Source of the DNA: Methanoculleus receptaculi
GTDB lineage: Archaea; Halobacteriota; Methanomicrobia; Methanomicrobiales; Methanoculleaceae
Direction: 5' to 3'
Length of the DNA: 64,000 nt
Assembly (NCBI RefSeq): GCF_033472595.1
Contig: NZ_CP137642.1
Span: forward strand, 1,550,001 to 1,614,000
The translations under genes were made by a program, and so were the position numbers. Positions 9,097 through 17,220 of the stretch are shown piece after piece (within the stretch, counting starts at the first letter, position 1; each line of letters opens with the position of its first letter). The notes beneath the pieces are model-generated. The model had not been told where the DNA came from and made no database searches. It worked only from the letters and a program-made list of their open reading frames with translations.

Positions 9097-9359
9097 GCAG
9101 CAATGATCTCCAGGATTTTCTCTGCGACGATGTAGGCGAAGATGGCAACTTCCACGATGATAACGTAGCCGAGGTAGCGCATGTAGCGCGGCCGCGAGAA
9201 GGCGCCGTCGATCAGGACGGCAACGACCAGGAGGCCTATGAGCGAGAGTACGAAGAATACCTCAAGGTCGAGCGTCCGGTTGAGGATCATGAAGAAGGTG
9301 ACAATTAGGAGCCATACCGCAAGCACGGCCGCTGCATGGTACTTCTTCGCACCCACCAT
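9093..9359 (-). CDS. Small membrane protein, first gene of the MoxR operon
   Basis: 88 aa with three predicted membrane helices (AAAVLAVWLLIVTFFMIL; VFFVLSLIGLLVVAVLIDG; YVIIVEVAIFAYIVAEKIL). The open frame continues upstream to 9803, but that extension is the translated dispersed repeat; the ATG at 9359 is preferred because it sits just before the first helix and about 30 bp below a TATA box. It overlaps the next gene by 4 bp. Family not recognised; small membrane proteins of this kind often head MoxR clusters in methanogens. Confidence 0.75.
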   Translation of the reverse strand: MVGAKKYHAAAVLAVWLLIVTFFMILNRTLDLEVFFVLSLIGLLVVAVLIDGAFSRPRYMRYLGYVIIVEVAIFAYIVAEKILEIIAA

Positions 9360-9385
9360 TGTGATAATTTGTGGCGTTTTTGGCA

Positions 9386-9397
9386 GATAATAATATT
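9386..9397 (-). promoter_or_regulatory. Promoter of the seven-gene MoxR operon
   Basis: AT-rich AATATTATTATC on the minus strand, about 32 bp upstream of the ATG at 9359, in otherwise GC-rich DNA. It is the only TATA-like element found before the operon. Confidence 0.5.
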
Positions 9398-9710
9398 GAA
9401 AACCGCCAGGCCCCATGAGGGAGGGAGCAAACGAAATGGCGGTGACCAGAAAAGGAGAAAAACTCAGTAAAACCTCCCGGTGAGGATCGTCACCATAATC
9501 CTGCCGTGGCAAAGTGAACCACCCCCCACCTTCTGGCCGGGGTCTATAGATCGCCACCCACACTTGCCTTGCACACCGGGAAGTGAGCGAGCGGTGGTGC
9601 AGGAGGCACCAGGGGTTCTGCGAGGGAGACCATCCAGGCAGCACGATACCTCGGGACTGGAAATTTGAGCCTCCCCGATGGAAACTCCCCTGACGAACCC
9701 TCCACGGAAA

Positions 9711-10320
9711 GAGGGTTGAGCCCATCAAACCAGTTTGACGCCACCGAACCACCACCGCGGTGAACGTTTTTTGCGGCTGACCACCGCCATCATCCGGGGG
9801 CAAGCAGTGAGGGGTGATTGCCCGGGATAGCCGTGCACGGGGTGGAAACAGGATCTCGGCAGGGTGTTCACAACTGGCGGCAGAAAGGTTGCCTCCTCCC
9901 TCGCGGTGCGTCTATGGCGAATCGCCCCGGCGGGGGGAGGGGCTCGCCGGGGATGGGGATGGAAACAGCCCCCTCACCTGCCTCCGCATGTCACCGGAAA
10001 CCTCTCTCGCTGGAAACACCCCCACCTCCCGGCGCTTCCAGCGTTTCCTCCCGCCCCACCTATAAGGGGGCGGGCAGTGGTTCGAGATTGGCCCGATGGC
10101 CGTGCCAGGGGTGAAACACGATCTCATCGAGTGTCTGGTGAGGTCGCGAACTGACGGTCTCCTCCCGCCATCTCACCCGGATCCCCCCTTCATCAGTCTC
10201 CCGTCTCCGCATCTCGCCGGAATGGCGTCTCGCAGAAAACCCCCGCCGCTCCGCGGCCTCCGTCAATGGAGTGGTTTATCAAACCTGGGAAGTATTGGTT
10301 TGATCTCTTCTGGTTATCCT
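9711..10320 (+). repeat. Composite non-coding repeat element, copy 2
   Basis: Plus-strand counterpart of 2210-1612. It contains a leader with GAACGTTTTTTGCGGCTGAC (about 9762-9781), a first unit (about 9786-10060, including GTGATTGCCCGG, AACAGGATCTCGGCAGGG and GGAAACCTCTCTCGCTGG), a second unit from about 10065 (GTGAAACACGATCTCATCGA, then GAACTGACGGTCTCCTCC) and the terminal motif GTTTATCAAACCTG...TATTGGTTTGAT (10273-10304). No supported gene lies inside. The region 9400-9710 before it also shows no gene. Confidence 0.75.
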
Positions 10321-10373
10321 CCATGAACCGTAAGAGACAGAATCAACGAAATTTACCCCTTTCGATAGGCAAG

Positions 10374-10382
10374 TTATATAAA
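10374..10382 (+). promoter_or_regulatory. TATA box of the 83-aa DNA-binding-like gene
   Basis: TTATATAAA, about 48 bp before the ATG at 10422; predicted transcription start near 10405, leaving a short leader that contains the GAGGTGA ribosome binding site at about 10411-10417. Confidence 0.65.
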
Positions 10383-10421
10383 GATCCAGACAAAAACAAA
10401 CCCTCACCGGGAGGTGAGTCG

Positions 10422-10673
10422 ATGTCGGCGAAGAAACCTATCAAGGAGAAATACAGTGAGACTCAGAGGAGGATCCTGCGCCACCTCAGGGTCGGGTTGC
10501 GTGCAGGCAAATCCTACTTCAAGTCCAAGTATATCGCACTCGATCTTGGCCTCTCTCCAAAGGAGGTCGGCACTAACCTTGCCATCCTCTCTGAGATCTG
10601 CGATGACCTGGATATCAAGCGGTGGAGTTACTCAAGCAGTACCACCTGGCGGGTAACCCCTCGCCCATCATAA
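10422..10673 (+). CDS. Small winged-helix-like protein (DUF7123-like)
   Basis: 83 aa. The start is set by a GGGAGGTGA ribosome binding site 5 nt before the ATG; the open frame upstream to 10266 is repeat sequence. The protein has a helical HTH-like core (YSETQRRILRHLRVGL; KSKYIALDLGLSPKEVGTNL) and ends with a W..SSSTTWRVT motif. This resembles the small archaeal DUF7123 family, presumed DNA-binding, known from haloarchaea and methanogens. It is monocistronic or paired with the 61-aa gene 29 bp downstream. Role unknown. Confidence 0.65.
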   Translation: MSAKKPIKEKYSETQRRILRHLRVGLRAGKSYFKSKYIALDLGLSPKEVGTNLAILSEICDDLDIKRWSYSSSTTWRVTPRPS

Positions 10674-10702
10674 TTTTATTCAGGAAAACCCACTCTTCCT
10701 GC

Positions 10703-10888
10703 ATGAAGATCGTGGAGTTTGAAGCAACCATCGAGTTTGTGGCAAACATCAACGAGCAGAAAGACTGCCTGATGTCCCAGGACAAGAACTACGAAAACCC
10801 GGAAGTTCTCTGGTTCAACATTGACGTCCCGAAAGGGCACGGTGTAAAGGCCGGGGACAGGGTCAGGGTGACGGTTGAAAAGATCTGA
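10703..10888 (+). CDS. 61-aa protein, small beta-barrel-like
   Basis: The frame is open from 10622, but MKIVEFEATIEF at 10703 is the likely start. An ATTTTATT box at 10673-10680 lies about 26 bp before it (leaderless), and the upstream extension overlaps the preceding gene. The short sequence alternates beta-strand segments and ends GHGVKAGDRVRVTVEKI, reminiscent of small OB/SH3-like barrels such as KOW or TRAM-type nucleic-acid binders. I do not recognise a named family, and the function is unknown. Confidence 0.55.
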   Translation: MKIVEFEATIEFVANINEQKDCLMSQDKNYENPEVLWFNIDVPKGHGVKAGDRVRVTVEKI

Positions 10889-10999
10889 ACGAATCACTCA
10901 ACTGCAACCGGTGTATCCAACACATCTACCGCAAAAGGCAACCGGCTGAGGTCAGACCAGGCGGTGAGCCCATCAAAAACCGCAGGGAGAGCCCGGCTC

Positions 11000-11608
11000 T
11001 TACCGCGTGGCCGGCAGGTACTCCGGGAGCGTCTCCAGGGTGATGCGGTATGAATCGATATTATCCACGCTCACGATGATGTAAAACTCATTCCCTCCTC
11101 TCTCGACGTTTTTGATGATGCTGCCCGGATAGTAGAGTTCAGCCCCTTCGACTATCGTCCCGCTCTCAAGTTCAACGAGAGCCATCCGGAAGCGGGCCGC
11201 CTCGGGCCACACCGTTGCTGAAACGCTGCAGTTTAGCCTCCATAGCGAGTATGGGACGTAGAAGGTCTCTGTGATCCCGCCCCTCCTCTCCTCTATATAG
11301 GCAAACGGTATCGCCCGGTGGGCTCCCTTCCAGGGCGGGTCGGAGCCACCATACCTGGTAAGGTTCTCCGGGAGGTAACAGACGGGGTAGTCCCAGACGC
11401 TGGTCGTGTAGGTGATCCTGAACGGTTCAGGCAGGGCAATGGTCGGTGTCGGGATAGGGGTAGGGGTGGTTATGGGAGGTGTGAACGTCGTAACAGGGGT
11501 CTCAGGAACCCCTGATCCCGGCTCCGCTACCGGCGGTCGAAGGAGCAGTGCTACCGCGGAGACGATGATCAGGGCAGCAATGATACTGAGGAGATCGCCT
11601 TTATCCAC
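11000..11608 (-). CDS. Single-pass membrane protein with Pro/Thr linker; paralogue of the gene at 58583
   Basis: 202 aa. One N-terminal membrane helix (LLSIIAALIIVSAVALLL), a Pro/Thr-rich spacer (about residues 35-60), then an extracellular domain of about 140 aa. Motifs shared with the 226-aa protein at 58583-59263 are a WRL(N/D) motif in mid-domain, a Y(I/F)(I/V)...IDSY block and a closing PE(E)YL, at matching positions. This shows paralogy within the window. Two paralogues beside two motility loci suggest a surface or taxis-related role (inference). Family not recognised. Confidence 0.7.
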   Translation of the reverse strand: MDKGDLLSIIAALIIVSAVALLLRPPVAEPGSGVPETPVTTFTPPITTPTPIPTPTIALPEPFRITYTTSVWDYPVCYLPENLTRYGGSDPPWKGAHRAIPFAYIEERRGGITETFYVPYSLWRLNCSVSATVWPEAARFRMALVELESGTIVEGAELYYPGSIIKNVERGGNEFYIIVSVDNIDSYRITLETLPEYLPATR

Positions 11609-11771
11609 AGATTTAAGGTGGTGCAGATGTTAAAAAGACCTTTGGGTTTACCGCCACGAGAGCAGCAGATCGAGCGTCCCGGTCTCGGGGCAGGATCAAC
11701 CTCATCTCAGAAGATAGAACGTAAAACATAAGCGTTAATACCTGGCCGCACCAGCGTCTTGATGGAGGAGC

Positions 11772-12029
11772 ATGGACATCACAGAAGTGCGCACCTGGGT
11801 GATCTTTTACCTGCTATCGTTCGTGGTGCTCCTTGTGGCAACACTCATCACAAGCCAGGGCAGCCAGCTCTGGATCAGCCTCATGCTCATCATCATCGTC
11901 ATCGGTGTAAACTTCTCCATGCTTGTCACCGAACTAAAGCGCTACCAGGCGAAGAAAGCATTCCTCGAGCGAATCTCAAAGATCGTCAGGGATAATAAGA
12001 CGGAAGGGGACTCGATCTCACCAAAATAA
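11772..12029 (+). CDS. Small two-helix membrane protein
   Basis: 85 aa. Two membrane helices (VIFYLLSFVVLLVATLI; ISLMLIIIVIGVNFSMLV) followed by a basic, probably cytoplasmic tail (ELKRYQAKKAFLERISKIVRDNK). A GGAGGAG run ends one base before the ATG and a GTTAATA box lies at 11734-11740, giving a very short leader. It converges with cheR, 2 bp between their stops. Unrecognised family; its position next to the chemoreceptor operon may be chance. Confidence 0.6.
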   Translation: MDITEVRTWVIFYLLSFVVLLVATLITSQGSQLWISLMLIIIVIGVNFSMLVTELKRYQAKKAFLERISKIVRDNKTEGDSISPK

Positions 12030-12031
12030 CT

Positions 12032-12826
12032 TCAGGCGGCCTTCCTGAAGATCTTCTGTGCACTGTTATATGGCACAAAAAGGTGTTCAACCTCTCTTCC
12101 CAGGTACTCGGTCTTACCCATGACGTAGTAGCCACCAGAAGCAAGCGCAGAGTAAAAAAGTTGCGTGAGATCGTCCTTCTGCTTCTCGGTAAAGTATATG
12201 GTGACGTTTCGGCAGGTCACGATGTCGAGGTACCTCGCGACGGGCTCCCCCGACATCAGATCGTGCTCACGAAACCGCACGAGGCTCTTGATATGAGGGA
12301 GGACTTCAAACGTACCATCGTCGCGACTGATGAAATGTTTGCGAATCCTCTTTTCATCCACATTCTCAAGCGTTTTTGCATCATAAACCCCCGCAATGGC
12401 TTTCTGCAGCACAACGGTATCGATATCGGTTGCATATATTGTTACGCTGATATCTTTACGGAGCGCGAGCAGTTCGTGAACCAGGATGGCGATCGAGTAG
12501 GGCTCCTCACCCGTGGCGCAGCCCGCGCACCAGATCCTGATCGAGTCCCTGCGGCGTGCAAGATCCGGCAGAATCTCCCGGCGCAGCACCTCGAAGACCT
12601 CAGGGTCGCGGAAGAATTTGGTGACGTTTATGGTAAGAGCGTTGCGGAGGAGTTCACGCTCCTGCGGGTTTGCCAGCAGGTAGCGATGGTAAGCCTCAAA
12701 ATCAGCGGCGTTTGTGAGCCTCATCCTGGAGAGGAGGCGCCGCTTTATATAATCCTCTTTGTAGTTCGAGCACTTTATACCGAGCAGCCGCTCGATGGTC
12801 CTCTGGAGCGATGCAAACTCATCCAT
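12032..12826 (-). CDS. cheR: Chemotaxis protein methyltransferase CheR
   Basis: 264 aa. Uses S-adenosylmethionine to methylate glutamates of chemoreceptors for adaptation. It shows the N-terminal helical domain (LGIKCSNYKEDYIKRRLLSRM), the SAM-binding motif IWCAGCATGEEPYSIAI, TIYATDID, and FREHDLMSG...DIVTCRNVTIYF typical of CheR. Length is normal, with no TPR or pentapeptide-binding extension recognised. It is the last gene of parA-mcp-cheW-cheR, 34 bp after cheW. The rest of the che genes are 27 kb away. Confidence 0.95.
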   Translation of the reverse strand: MDEFASLQRTIERLLGIKCSNYKEDYIKRRLLSRMRLTNAADFEAYHRYLLANPQERELLRNALTINVTKFFRDPEVFEVLRREILPDLARRRDSIRIWCAGCATGEEPYSIAILVHELLALRKDISVTIYATDIDTVVLQKAIAGVYDAKTLENVDEKRIRKHFISRDDGTFEVLPHIKSLVRFREHDLMSGEPVARYLDIVTCRNVTIYFTEKQKDDLTQLFYSALASGGYYVMGKTEYLGREVEHLFVPYNSAQKIFRKAA

Positions 12827-12860
12827 GAGGCTGTTTCACACTCTTGCCGGCAACCCCGGC

Positions 12861-13343
12861 CTACTGAGCGCCCTGATAGTTTCCACCAAGATCGTTGATC
12901 ACTTTCTGGACATCAAGCCAGATTATGAGATTCTCCGTCTTTGCCCTTTCTGCATCCCCGATCTTGATGATCGCCTTGATGTAGGAGCTTATGGATGAGG
13001 TGATGCTGTCGTTGATTCGCTCGATCTGGTCCTCACGGATGGATATGACGCTGTGAACGTCATCGACGATTATGCCGATGTTCGACCCGCCCGCCACCTC
13101 AGGCATCAGCACGACAATCTTCCGGTTCTCCGATTCTCCGGAGTCAGGGAGTCCAAGAAGGTCGCGCAGGTCGATTATGTTTGTGATCTCGCCCCTGAGG
13201 TTGATGATGCCCGCAAGGTATGGGGGTGCACGTGGAAGGGGGGTGATTGGCATCATCTCCACGATCTCCCGCGCAATCTTTATATCAAGTGCGTAATGCT
13301 CCTTCCCGAGCTGGAACTCCACCACATCCACGGATGCTGCCAT
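12861..13343 (-). CDS. cheW: Chemotaxis coupling protein CheW
   Basis: 160 aa, one CheW (SH3-like) domain coupling receptors to CheA. Recognisable features are VVEFQLGKEHYALDIKIAREIVEMMPITPLPRAPPYLAGIINLRGEI-type N-terminal half (motifs YALDI, AGIINLRG), DLRDLLGLP and NIGIIVDDVHSVISI. It begins 10 bp after the receptor stop and is followed by cheR, so it is cotranscribed with the soluble receptor. Confidence 0.93.
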   Translation of the reverse strand: MAASVDVVEFQLGKEHYALDIKIAREIVEMMPITPLPRAPPYLAGIINLRGEITNIIDLRDLLGLPDSGESENRKIVVLMPEVAGGSNIGIIVDDVHSVISIREDQIERINDSITSSISSYIKAIIKIGDAERAKTENLIIWLDVQKVINDLGGNYQGAQ

Positions 13344-13353
13344 CGTCTACTCC

Positions 13354-15477
13354 TCAGTTCAACTTGAACCGCGTCATCGCTTTTCTGAGCTGTTCGGCCA
13401 TGCTTGCCAGTTCGTGGGAGGCGCTCCCGACCTCCTCCGTCGAGGCGCTGACTTCTTCGGCGAGCGCTGCCATATCCTCGGTGCGGTCCAGGCTCTCTTT
13501 GGTCATATGAGTGAACTCATCCATCTTCTGCATGACACTGTTTGTGGATGTGGCCTGGTCCTCGGTGGCCTTTGTGATCTCGCTGATGCCGTGAGCGACA
13601 ACCTCCACGCTGTCGACGATCCGGTTCAGGCTCCCGATAACCTTGTTGACGCTCTCGATGCCTGCCTGGATCTCCTTGTGGGATGCCTGCATCGACCCCG
13701 TCGTCCTCTCGGTGCTTGCCTGGATCGTCCGGATCAGGTCTTCGATATCCTGGCTTGCCCGCTTGGACTCCCCCGCAAGGTTCCTGATCTCCCCGGCAAC
13801 CACAGCAAACCCGCGGCCGTGCTCCCCTGCACGTGCGGCCTCGATTGCGGCGTTCAGCGCCAGCAGGTTGGTCTGGTTGGCGATGTCAGCGATCAACTTG
13901 ACGATGTTGTTGATCTCGCGCATCTGGTTGTTGAGGGTGTTGATCTCGTCGACAGTCTGCTTGGAGATCCCCTCGACCAGCAGCATCTTCTTTGCCGCAA
14001 CATCACCCAGAGAGGCGGCTTCGCTCCCCTCTCTGGCAGATTTTGTGGCCTGCTCCATGACCGTCTGCGATGTGCTTGCAATCTCCTCGATGGATGCCGA
14101 GAGGTCGTTGACATCCTTTCCTATCTCCTCGATCTTCTCGAGCTGGCGGCGTGCATCCTCTGAAGACTGCTGCGTCGAGACAGCGACCTGCTCCGTGGCG
14201 CGGATGATCTCATCGGTGCTCTTGCTGACCTCTTTAGTCGTCATGTCCACCTGTTCGACCGCCTTTGCCACGTCGGCAAGGACCGCCCGGATGGCCGTCA
14301 GCGAGGTGTTGTAATCCTTCTTGACCTTATGGAGCGGATCGTCGCTCTCCGCTTCCACAAACGTCGTCAGGTCGCCTTTTGACATGGCGGAAAGGGCGTT
14401 TCCGAGGGCTTCGGCACTCTCGGCGAGCTGCTCGCTCTCTTTCTTTGCCCTCTCCATCAGTTCTCTGATCTGCTCCTCTTTCTTGCGCTGCTCGGTGACG
14501 TCGTTGTAAACAATCAGGATCCGGTTCAGTTCGTTCTTCTCGTCAAACAGCGGGATCCCGTACTGCTCCAGGGTGTAGGTGCCTGCGGGAAACTCTACCG
14601 TCACTTCGCCGCGAACCCGCGCCTTTTCGGTGACCACCTTCTTGATCCCCTCTCCCGTCTGCTTCAGGACCCTGAAGTCGCGCAGGGTCATGGTGGTGAC
14701 ACGCGATCTATCAATCCCGGTCAGTTTGAGGTATGCATCGTTAACATTCTGGATCTTCATCGCCGTGTCAACGACAAGAATTGGCATCGGGTTCTGCTGG
14801 ATGATCGTATCGGACTGACGCTGCAACTCCGCAATGTCTGCCATCTGGGATTTGATCTCCTCCTCCCACTCCCGCTGCCTGGTGACATCATTATAGACTA
14901 TCAGTATGCTCTCGATCTCGCCCGCGTTGTCGAGCAGCGGGATGCCGTACTGTTCAAGAATACGGGTGCCTGCTGGCAGTTCGACGACAACCTCCGCCTC
15001 TACGCGTTTCTTCTCCTGGAGCACCTGCCTGAGTCCGGAACCCTTCTGCGACTTCACCTTGAAGTCGCGGAGGCTCCGGCCGACCGCCTGCTCCATCGGG
15101 ATCCCGCTCATCTCGGCATAGGCAGCGTTTGCCATCTTTATCCTGAACTGCGGGTCAACGACCAGCATGGGTATCGGGTTCTGCTGGATTATCGTATCAG
15201 AACCCTTGAGGAGCATATTTGCCTCATCCAGCCGTTTCTTAAGACGCTGTCTCTCTTCCCGCTTCTTCTCGATCAGCGCATTGATCGAGGCGGCCAGCGG
15301 CCTGTAGGCCTCAGGAATTGCGGCAGCGTCGATCTGCGTCGCGTCGTCGCCGGCAAGCACCGCCTGAATTGCAGCCTCGATTGCCTGTGGGACAATCACA
15401 GCCCCCTGCTCCTGTCCGGTCATGCCCGGCGCAACCGGGCCGGTAAATAGTGCTTTTCTTCCAGGTTTATCGATCAT
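13354..15477 (-). CDS. Cytosolic methyl-accepting chemotaxis protein with two PAS domains
   Basis: 707 aa with no membrane segment, so a soluble receptor. Domains: a unique N-terminal region (1-90), PAS 1 (about 94-200) and PAS 2 (about 223-330), which are near duplicates (both contain SDTIIQQNP and LEQYGIPL), a HAMP-like segment (about 350-405) and a long coiled-coil signalling domain with the conserved hairpin tip [20 protein letters not shown] at about 532-551. PAS domains could bind heme or another ligand; no diagnostic residue was assigned. It lies 19 bp after parA and before cheW-cheR. Soluble receptors next to ParA ATPases in bacteria form positioned cytoplasmic arrays. Confidence 0.95.
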   Translation of the reverse strand: MIDKPGRKALFTGPVAPGMTGQEQGAVIVPQAIEAAIQAVLAGDDATQIDAAAIPEAYRPLAASINALIEKKREERQRLKKRLDEANMLLKGSDTIIQQNPIPMLVVDPQFRIKMANAAYAEMSGIPMEQAVGRSLRDFKVKSQKGSGLRQVLQEKKRVEAEVVVELPAGTRILEQYGIPLLDNAGEIESILIVYNDVTRQREWEEEIKSQMADIAELQRQSDTIIQQNPMPILVVDTAMKIQNVNDAYLKLTGIDRSRVTTMTLRDFRVLKQTGEGIKKVVTEKARVRGEVTVEFPAGTYTLEQYGIPLFDEKNELNRILIVYNDVTEQRKKEEQIRELMERAKKESEQLAESAEALGNALSAMSKGDLTTFVEAESDDPLHKVKKDYNTSLTAIRAVLADVAKAVEQVDMTTKEVSKSTDEIIRATEQVAVSTQQSSEDARRQLEKIEEIGKDVNDLSASIEEIASTSQTVMEQATKSAREGSEAASLGDVAAKKMLLVEGISKQTVDEINTLNNQMREINNIVKLIADIANQTNLLALNAAIEAARAGEHGRGFAVVAGEIRNLAGESKRASQDIEDLIRTIQASTERTTGSMQASHKEIQAGIESVNKVIGSLNRIVDSVEVVAHGISEITKATEDQATSTNSVMQKMDEFTHMTKESLDRTEDMAALAEEVSASTEEVGSASHELASMAEQLRKAMTRFKLN

Positions 15478-15496
15478 CGGTCACACATCCTCAATC

Positions 15497-16354
15497 TCAT
15501 TTATTTCCAAGGCTCTCCAGCGCAGTTGCCACTGCCCGATAGTCTCTGCCTGGTTTGCTCTCCGGCGCATAGTGGGAGATCGGAAGCCCCTTCTGCTGCG
15601 CCTCATAGATTAGAGGCGAGTAATGAACTACAAACACCTGCCTGAACTTCTTTCTCACCTCAGACTCAAACGTCTTCAGACGCTCCTTCTCACGCTCCTC
15701 CTCGGCAAAGGATGCGGGTGAAAAGATCCGCTTAAGAAAGAGCGCCAGACCGCCCCCGGAGTCATCGGGTCCGCCCCATCGCGTCAGGATGGCAAAATCT
15801 GCATTTACGTCCTCCCCGATCATCTCCCGGATGTCGTTAAAGATCGTCGATAGCGCCTCCATACCGTTGAGGGCAAAGGTGCCGGCATCGAGGGTGACGA
15901 CGGTATGGTCGGCTGCGACAAGGCCGTTGATGACAAACTGACCCATGCTCGGGGGTGTGTCAATCAGGATGAAGTCATAGGTGTCCCGCACGGGGGTGAG
16001 CACCTCCCTGAGTATCCCCGCCCGGTCGTCTATGCCGTAGAGGTAGGGTTCGACCCCAACCAGGTCAAGGGTCGCGGGGGCGAGATAAATCCCCGATGTT
16101 GTGGGGACTATGATATCAGTGATCCTGACATCTGGAAAACCCTCAAAGACGCTCATGAAGACGTCATACATGCTCTGTTCAACTCTTTCCGGGTCGACGC
16201 CGAGCCCGCTGGTAGCGTTGGCCTGCGGATCGCAGTCCACCACCAGAACACGTTTTCCATCCTTCTGGAGGTAACCTGCAACGTTGAGGCAGGAGGTAGT
16301 CTTTCCTGTACCACCTTTATGGTGGGCGAACGCTATAACAGTAATATCCAGCAC
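15497..16354 (-). CDS. ParA/Soj-type ATPase linked to the chemoreceptor operon
   Basis: 285 aa. Deviant Walker A KGGTGKTT (residues 13-20), switch motif VVDCDPQANATSGLG, and a Walker B-like ILIDTPPSMGQFV. This is the ParA/MinD family that positions DNA or protein cargo. There is no ParB gene or parS-like cluster nearby; instead the next gene, 19 bp downstream, is a soluble chemoreceptor, then cheW and cheR. The start is GTG at 16354 because a GATTTAAGAGC box lies about 30 bp upstream. The likely job is placing the cytoplasmic receptor array, by analogy with bacterial ParC and PpfA (inference). Plasmid or chromosome partitioning is less likely in this context. Confidence 0.88.
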   Translation of the reverse strand: MLDITVIAFAHHKGGTGKTTSCLNVAGYLQKDGKRVLVVDCDPQANATSGLGVDPERVEQSMYDVFMSVFEGFPDVRITDIIVPTTSGIYLAPATLDLVGVEPYLYGIDDRAGILREVLTPVRDTYDFILIDTPPSMGQFVINGLVAADHTVVTLDAGTFALNGMEALSTIFNDIREMIGEDVNADFAILTRWGGPDDSGGGLALFLKRIFSPASFAEEEREKERLKTFESEVRKKFRQVFVVHYSPLIYEAQQKGLPISHYAPESKPGRDYRAVATALESLGNK

Positions 16355-16382
16355 CCCTCAGTACCTCTTTTGAGGTGTCTGC

Positions 16383-16393
16383 TCTTAAATCTA
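16383..16393 (-). promoter_or_regulatory. Promoter of parA-mcp-cheW-cheR
   Basis: GATTTAAGAGC on the minus strand; predicted start of transcription about 25 bp downstream is close to the GTG at 16354. No other TATA-like box was seen before the later operon genes. Confidence 0.4.
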
Positions 16394-16399
16394 TTTTTC

Positions 16400-16700
16400 G
16401 TAATCACATACCTATTCCAAACACCGGGGTCTTTTTGAAATATTATTCCCTGTACCGGGAGGATGTCGAAACTTTTTTGCCATCCCTCTTCCCGGAGCGG
16501 GGATCGGATTGACTGAAATTCCATCCCGGGACGAATTCGAGGAGGCATCGCCAGAGACCGCCCCTCCATCCGAACGGTCGGGGGTGGGAGAAGGTGCGCG
16601 GCAATGCCCCTTTCCACCCGGGATCCATTTATGGAGAGGTTTATCAAACCTGTACAGCTATTGGATTGATGACCTCCCTCCCTCTTCACTTTTCGTATGA
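16400..16700 (+). repeat. Degenerate copy of the dispersed repeat
   Basis: The stretch between parA and the lipoprotein gene holds a decayed version of the family. The end motif is clear: ATGGAGAGGTTTATCAAACC at 16631-16650 followed by TATTGGATTGATGA, matching 10266-10304. GGTGCGCGGCAATGCC nearby matches copy 1. No supported gene was found between 16355 and 16803. Confidence 0.6.
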
Positions 16701-16772
16701 AAATGGCCCTCTGGATATTTTCATCTGGTATGCCTGTGGCCTTGTGGGCATCATGCAGTTTTTTCACAATAT

Positions 16773-16780
16773 TTTTATAA
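16773..16780 (+). promoter_or_regulatory. TATA box of the lipoprotein gene
   Basis: TTTTATAA centred about 27 bp upstream of the ATG at 16804; leaderless architecture. Confidence 0.55.
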
Positions 16781-16803
16781 CAAAAGCCAGAATTGTGAAT
16801 AAA

Positions 16804-17220
16804 ATGGATGAAGGTGTGTCAGGGGAACCGGCAGAACACCGGTTTTCCAGGGGGATGTCAGCCAGATATACAGGCATCATGCTACTGATGGCGGCCCTTG
16901 CGGTCCTCGCCGCATCAGCCGGCTGTCTTGCCACGGCGATCGGGGAGGTGACCTACGACGGCGAGGCCCTCCAGGTTGCGGTGGAGAACAGTGGCGAGCC
17001 TGTCGAGAACGCCGTGCTCCAGGTGAAGATAATGGAAGTAGACCTCTTTGAGCAGCAAAAGGTCTTCTCCCAGGCGCGGCATATCAACCTTGATAGTGGT
17101 GAGAATAACTACTCGATCGAGGTTGACCTCCAGCCCGGCACATACAGGGCCTTTCTGAATATATTCATAGGTGATGAGCGCGGCGCGTCTGTCATCCGCG
17201 ACCTGGAGGTAGCAGTCTGA
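16804..17220 (+). CDS. Putative exported lipoprotein
   Basis: 138 aa from ATG 16804; an alternative start at 16855 (MSARYTGIM) leaves only the signal sequence. A hydrophobic segment (MLLMAALAVLAASAG) runs into a lipobox-like ASAGC, so the mature protein would begin at Cys. The rest looks like one beta-sandwich domain (LQVAVENSGEPVENAVLQVK; YSIEVDLQPGTYRAFLNIF), similar to FxLYD-type or CARDB-type exported domains. The gene end carries the ribosome binding site of the adenine deaminase gene that overlaps its stop codon. Function unknown. Confidence 0.65.
   Translation: MDEGVSGEPAEHRFSRGMSARYTGIMLLMAALAVLAASAGCLATAIGEVTYDGEALQVAVENSGEPVENAVLQVKIMEVDLFEQQKVFSQARHINLDSGENNYSIEVDLQPGTYRAFLNIFIGDERGASVIRDLEVAV
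17205..17210 (+). promoter_or_regulatory. Shine-Dalgarno site that argues for a CTG start of adenine deaminase
   Basis: GGAGGT followed by a 6-nt spacer and then CTG at 17217, inside the last codons of the lipoprotein gene. No ATG, GTG or TTG occurs in the deaminase frame between the in-frame stop at 17175-17177 and GTG at 17319. Confidence 0.55.

Noticed and set aside
9093-9803. 236-aa reading of the first MoxR-operon gene
   Set aside because: The first 148 residues are translated repeat; a TATA box and hydrophobic start support ATG 9359.
15497-16354. Plasmid or chromosome partition (parAB) locus
   Set aside because: No parB gene or clustered short palindromes next to it; the downstream genes are chemotaxis genes.
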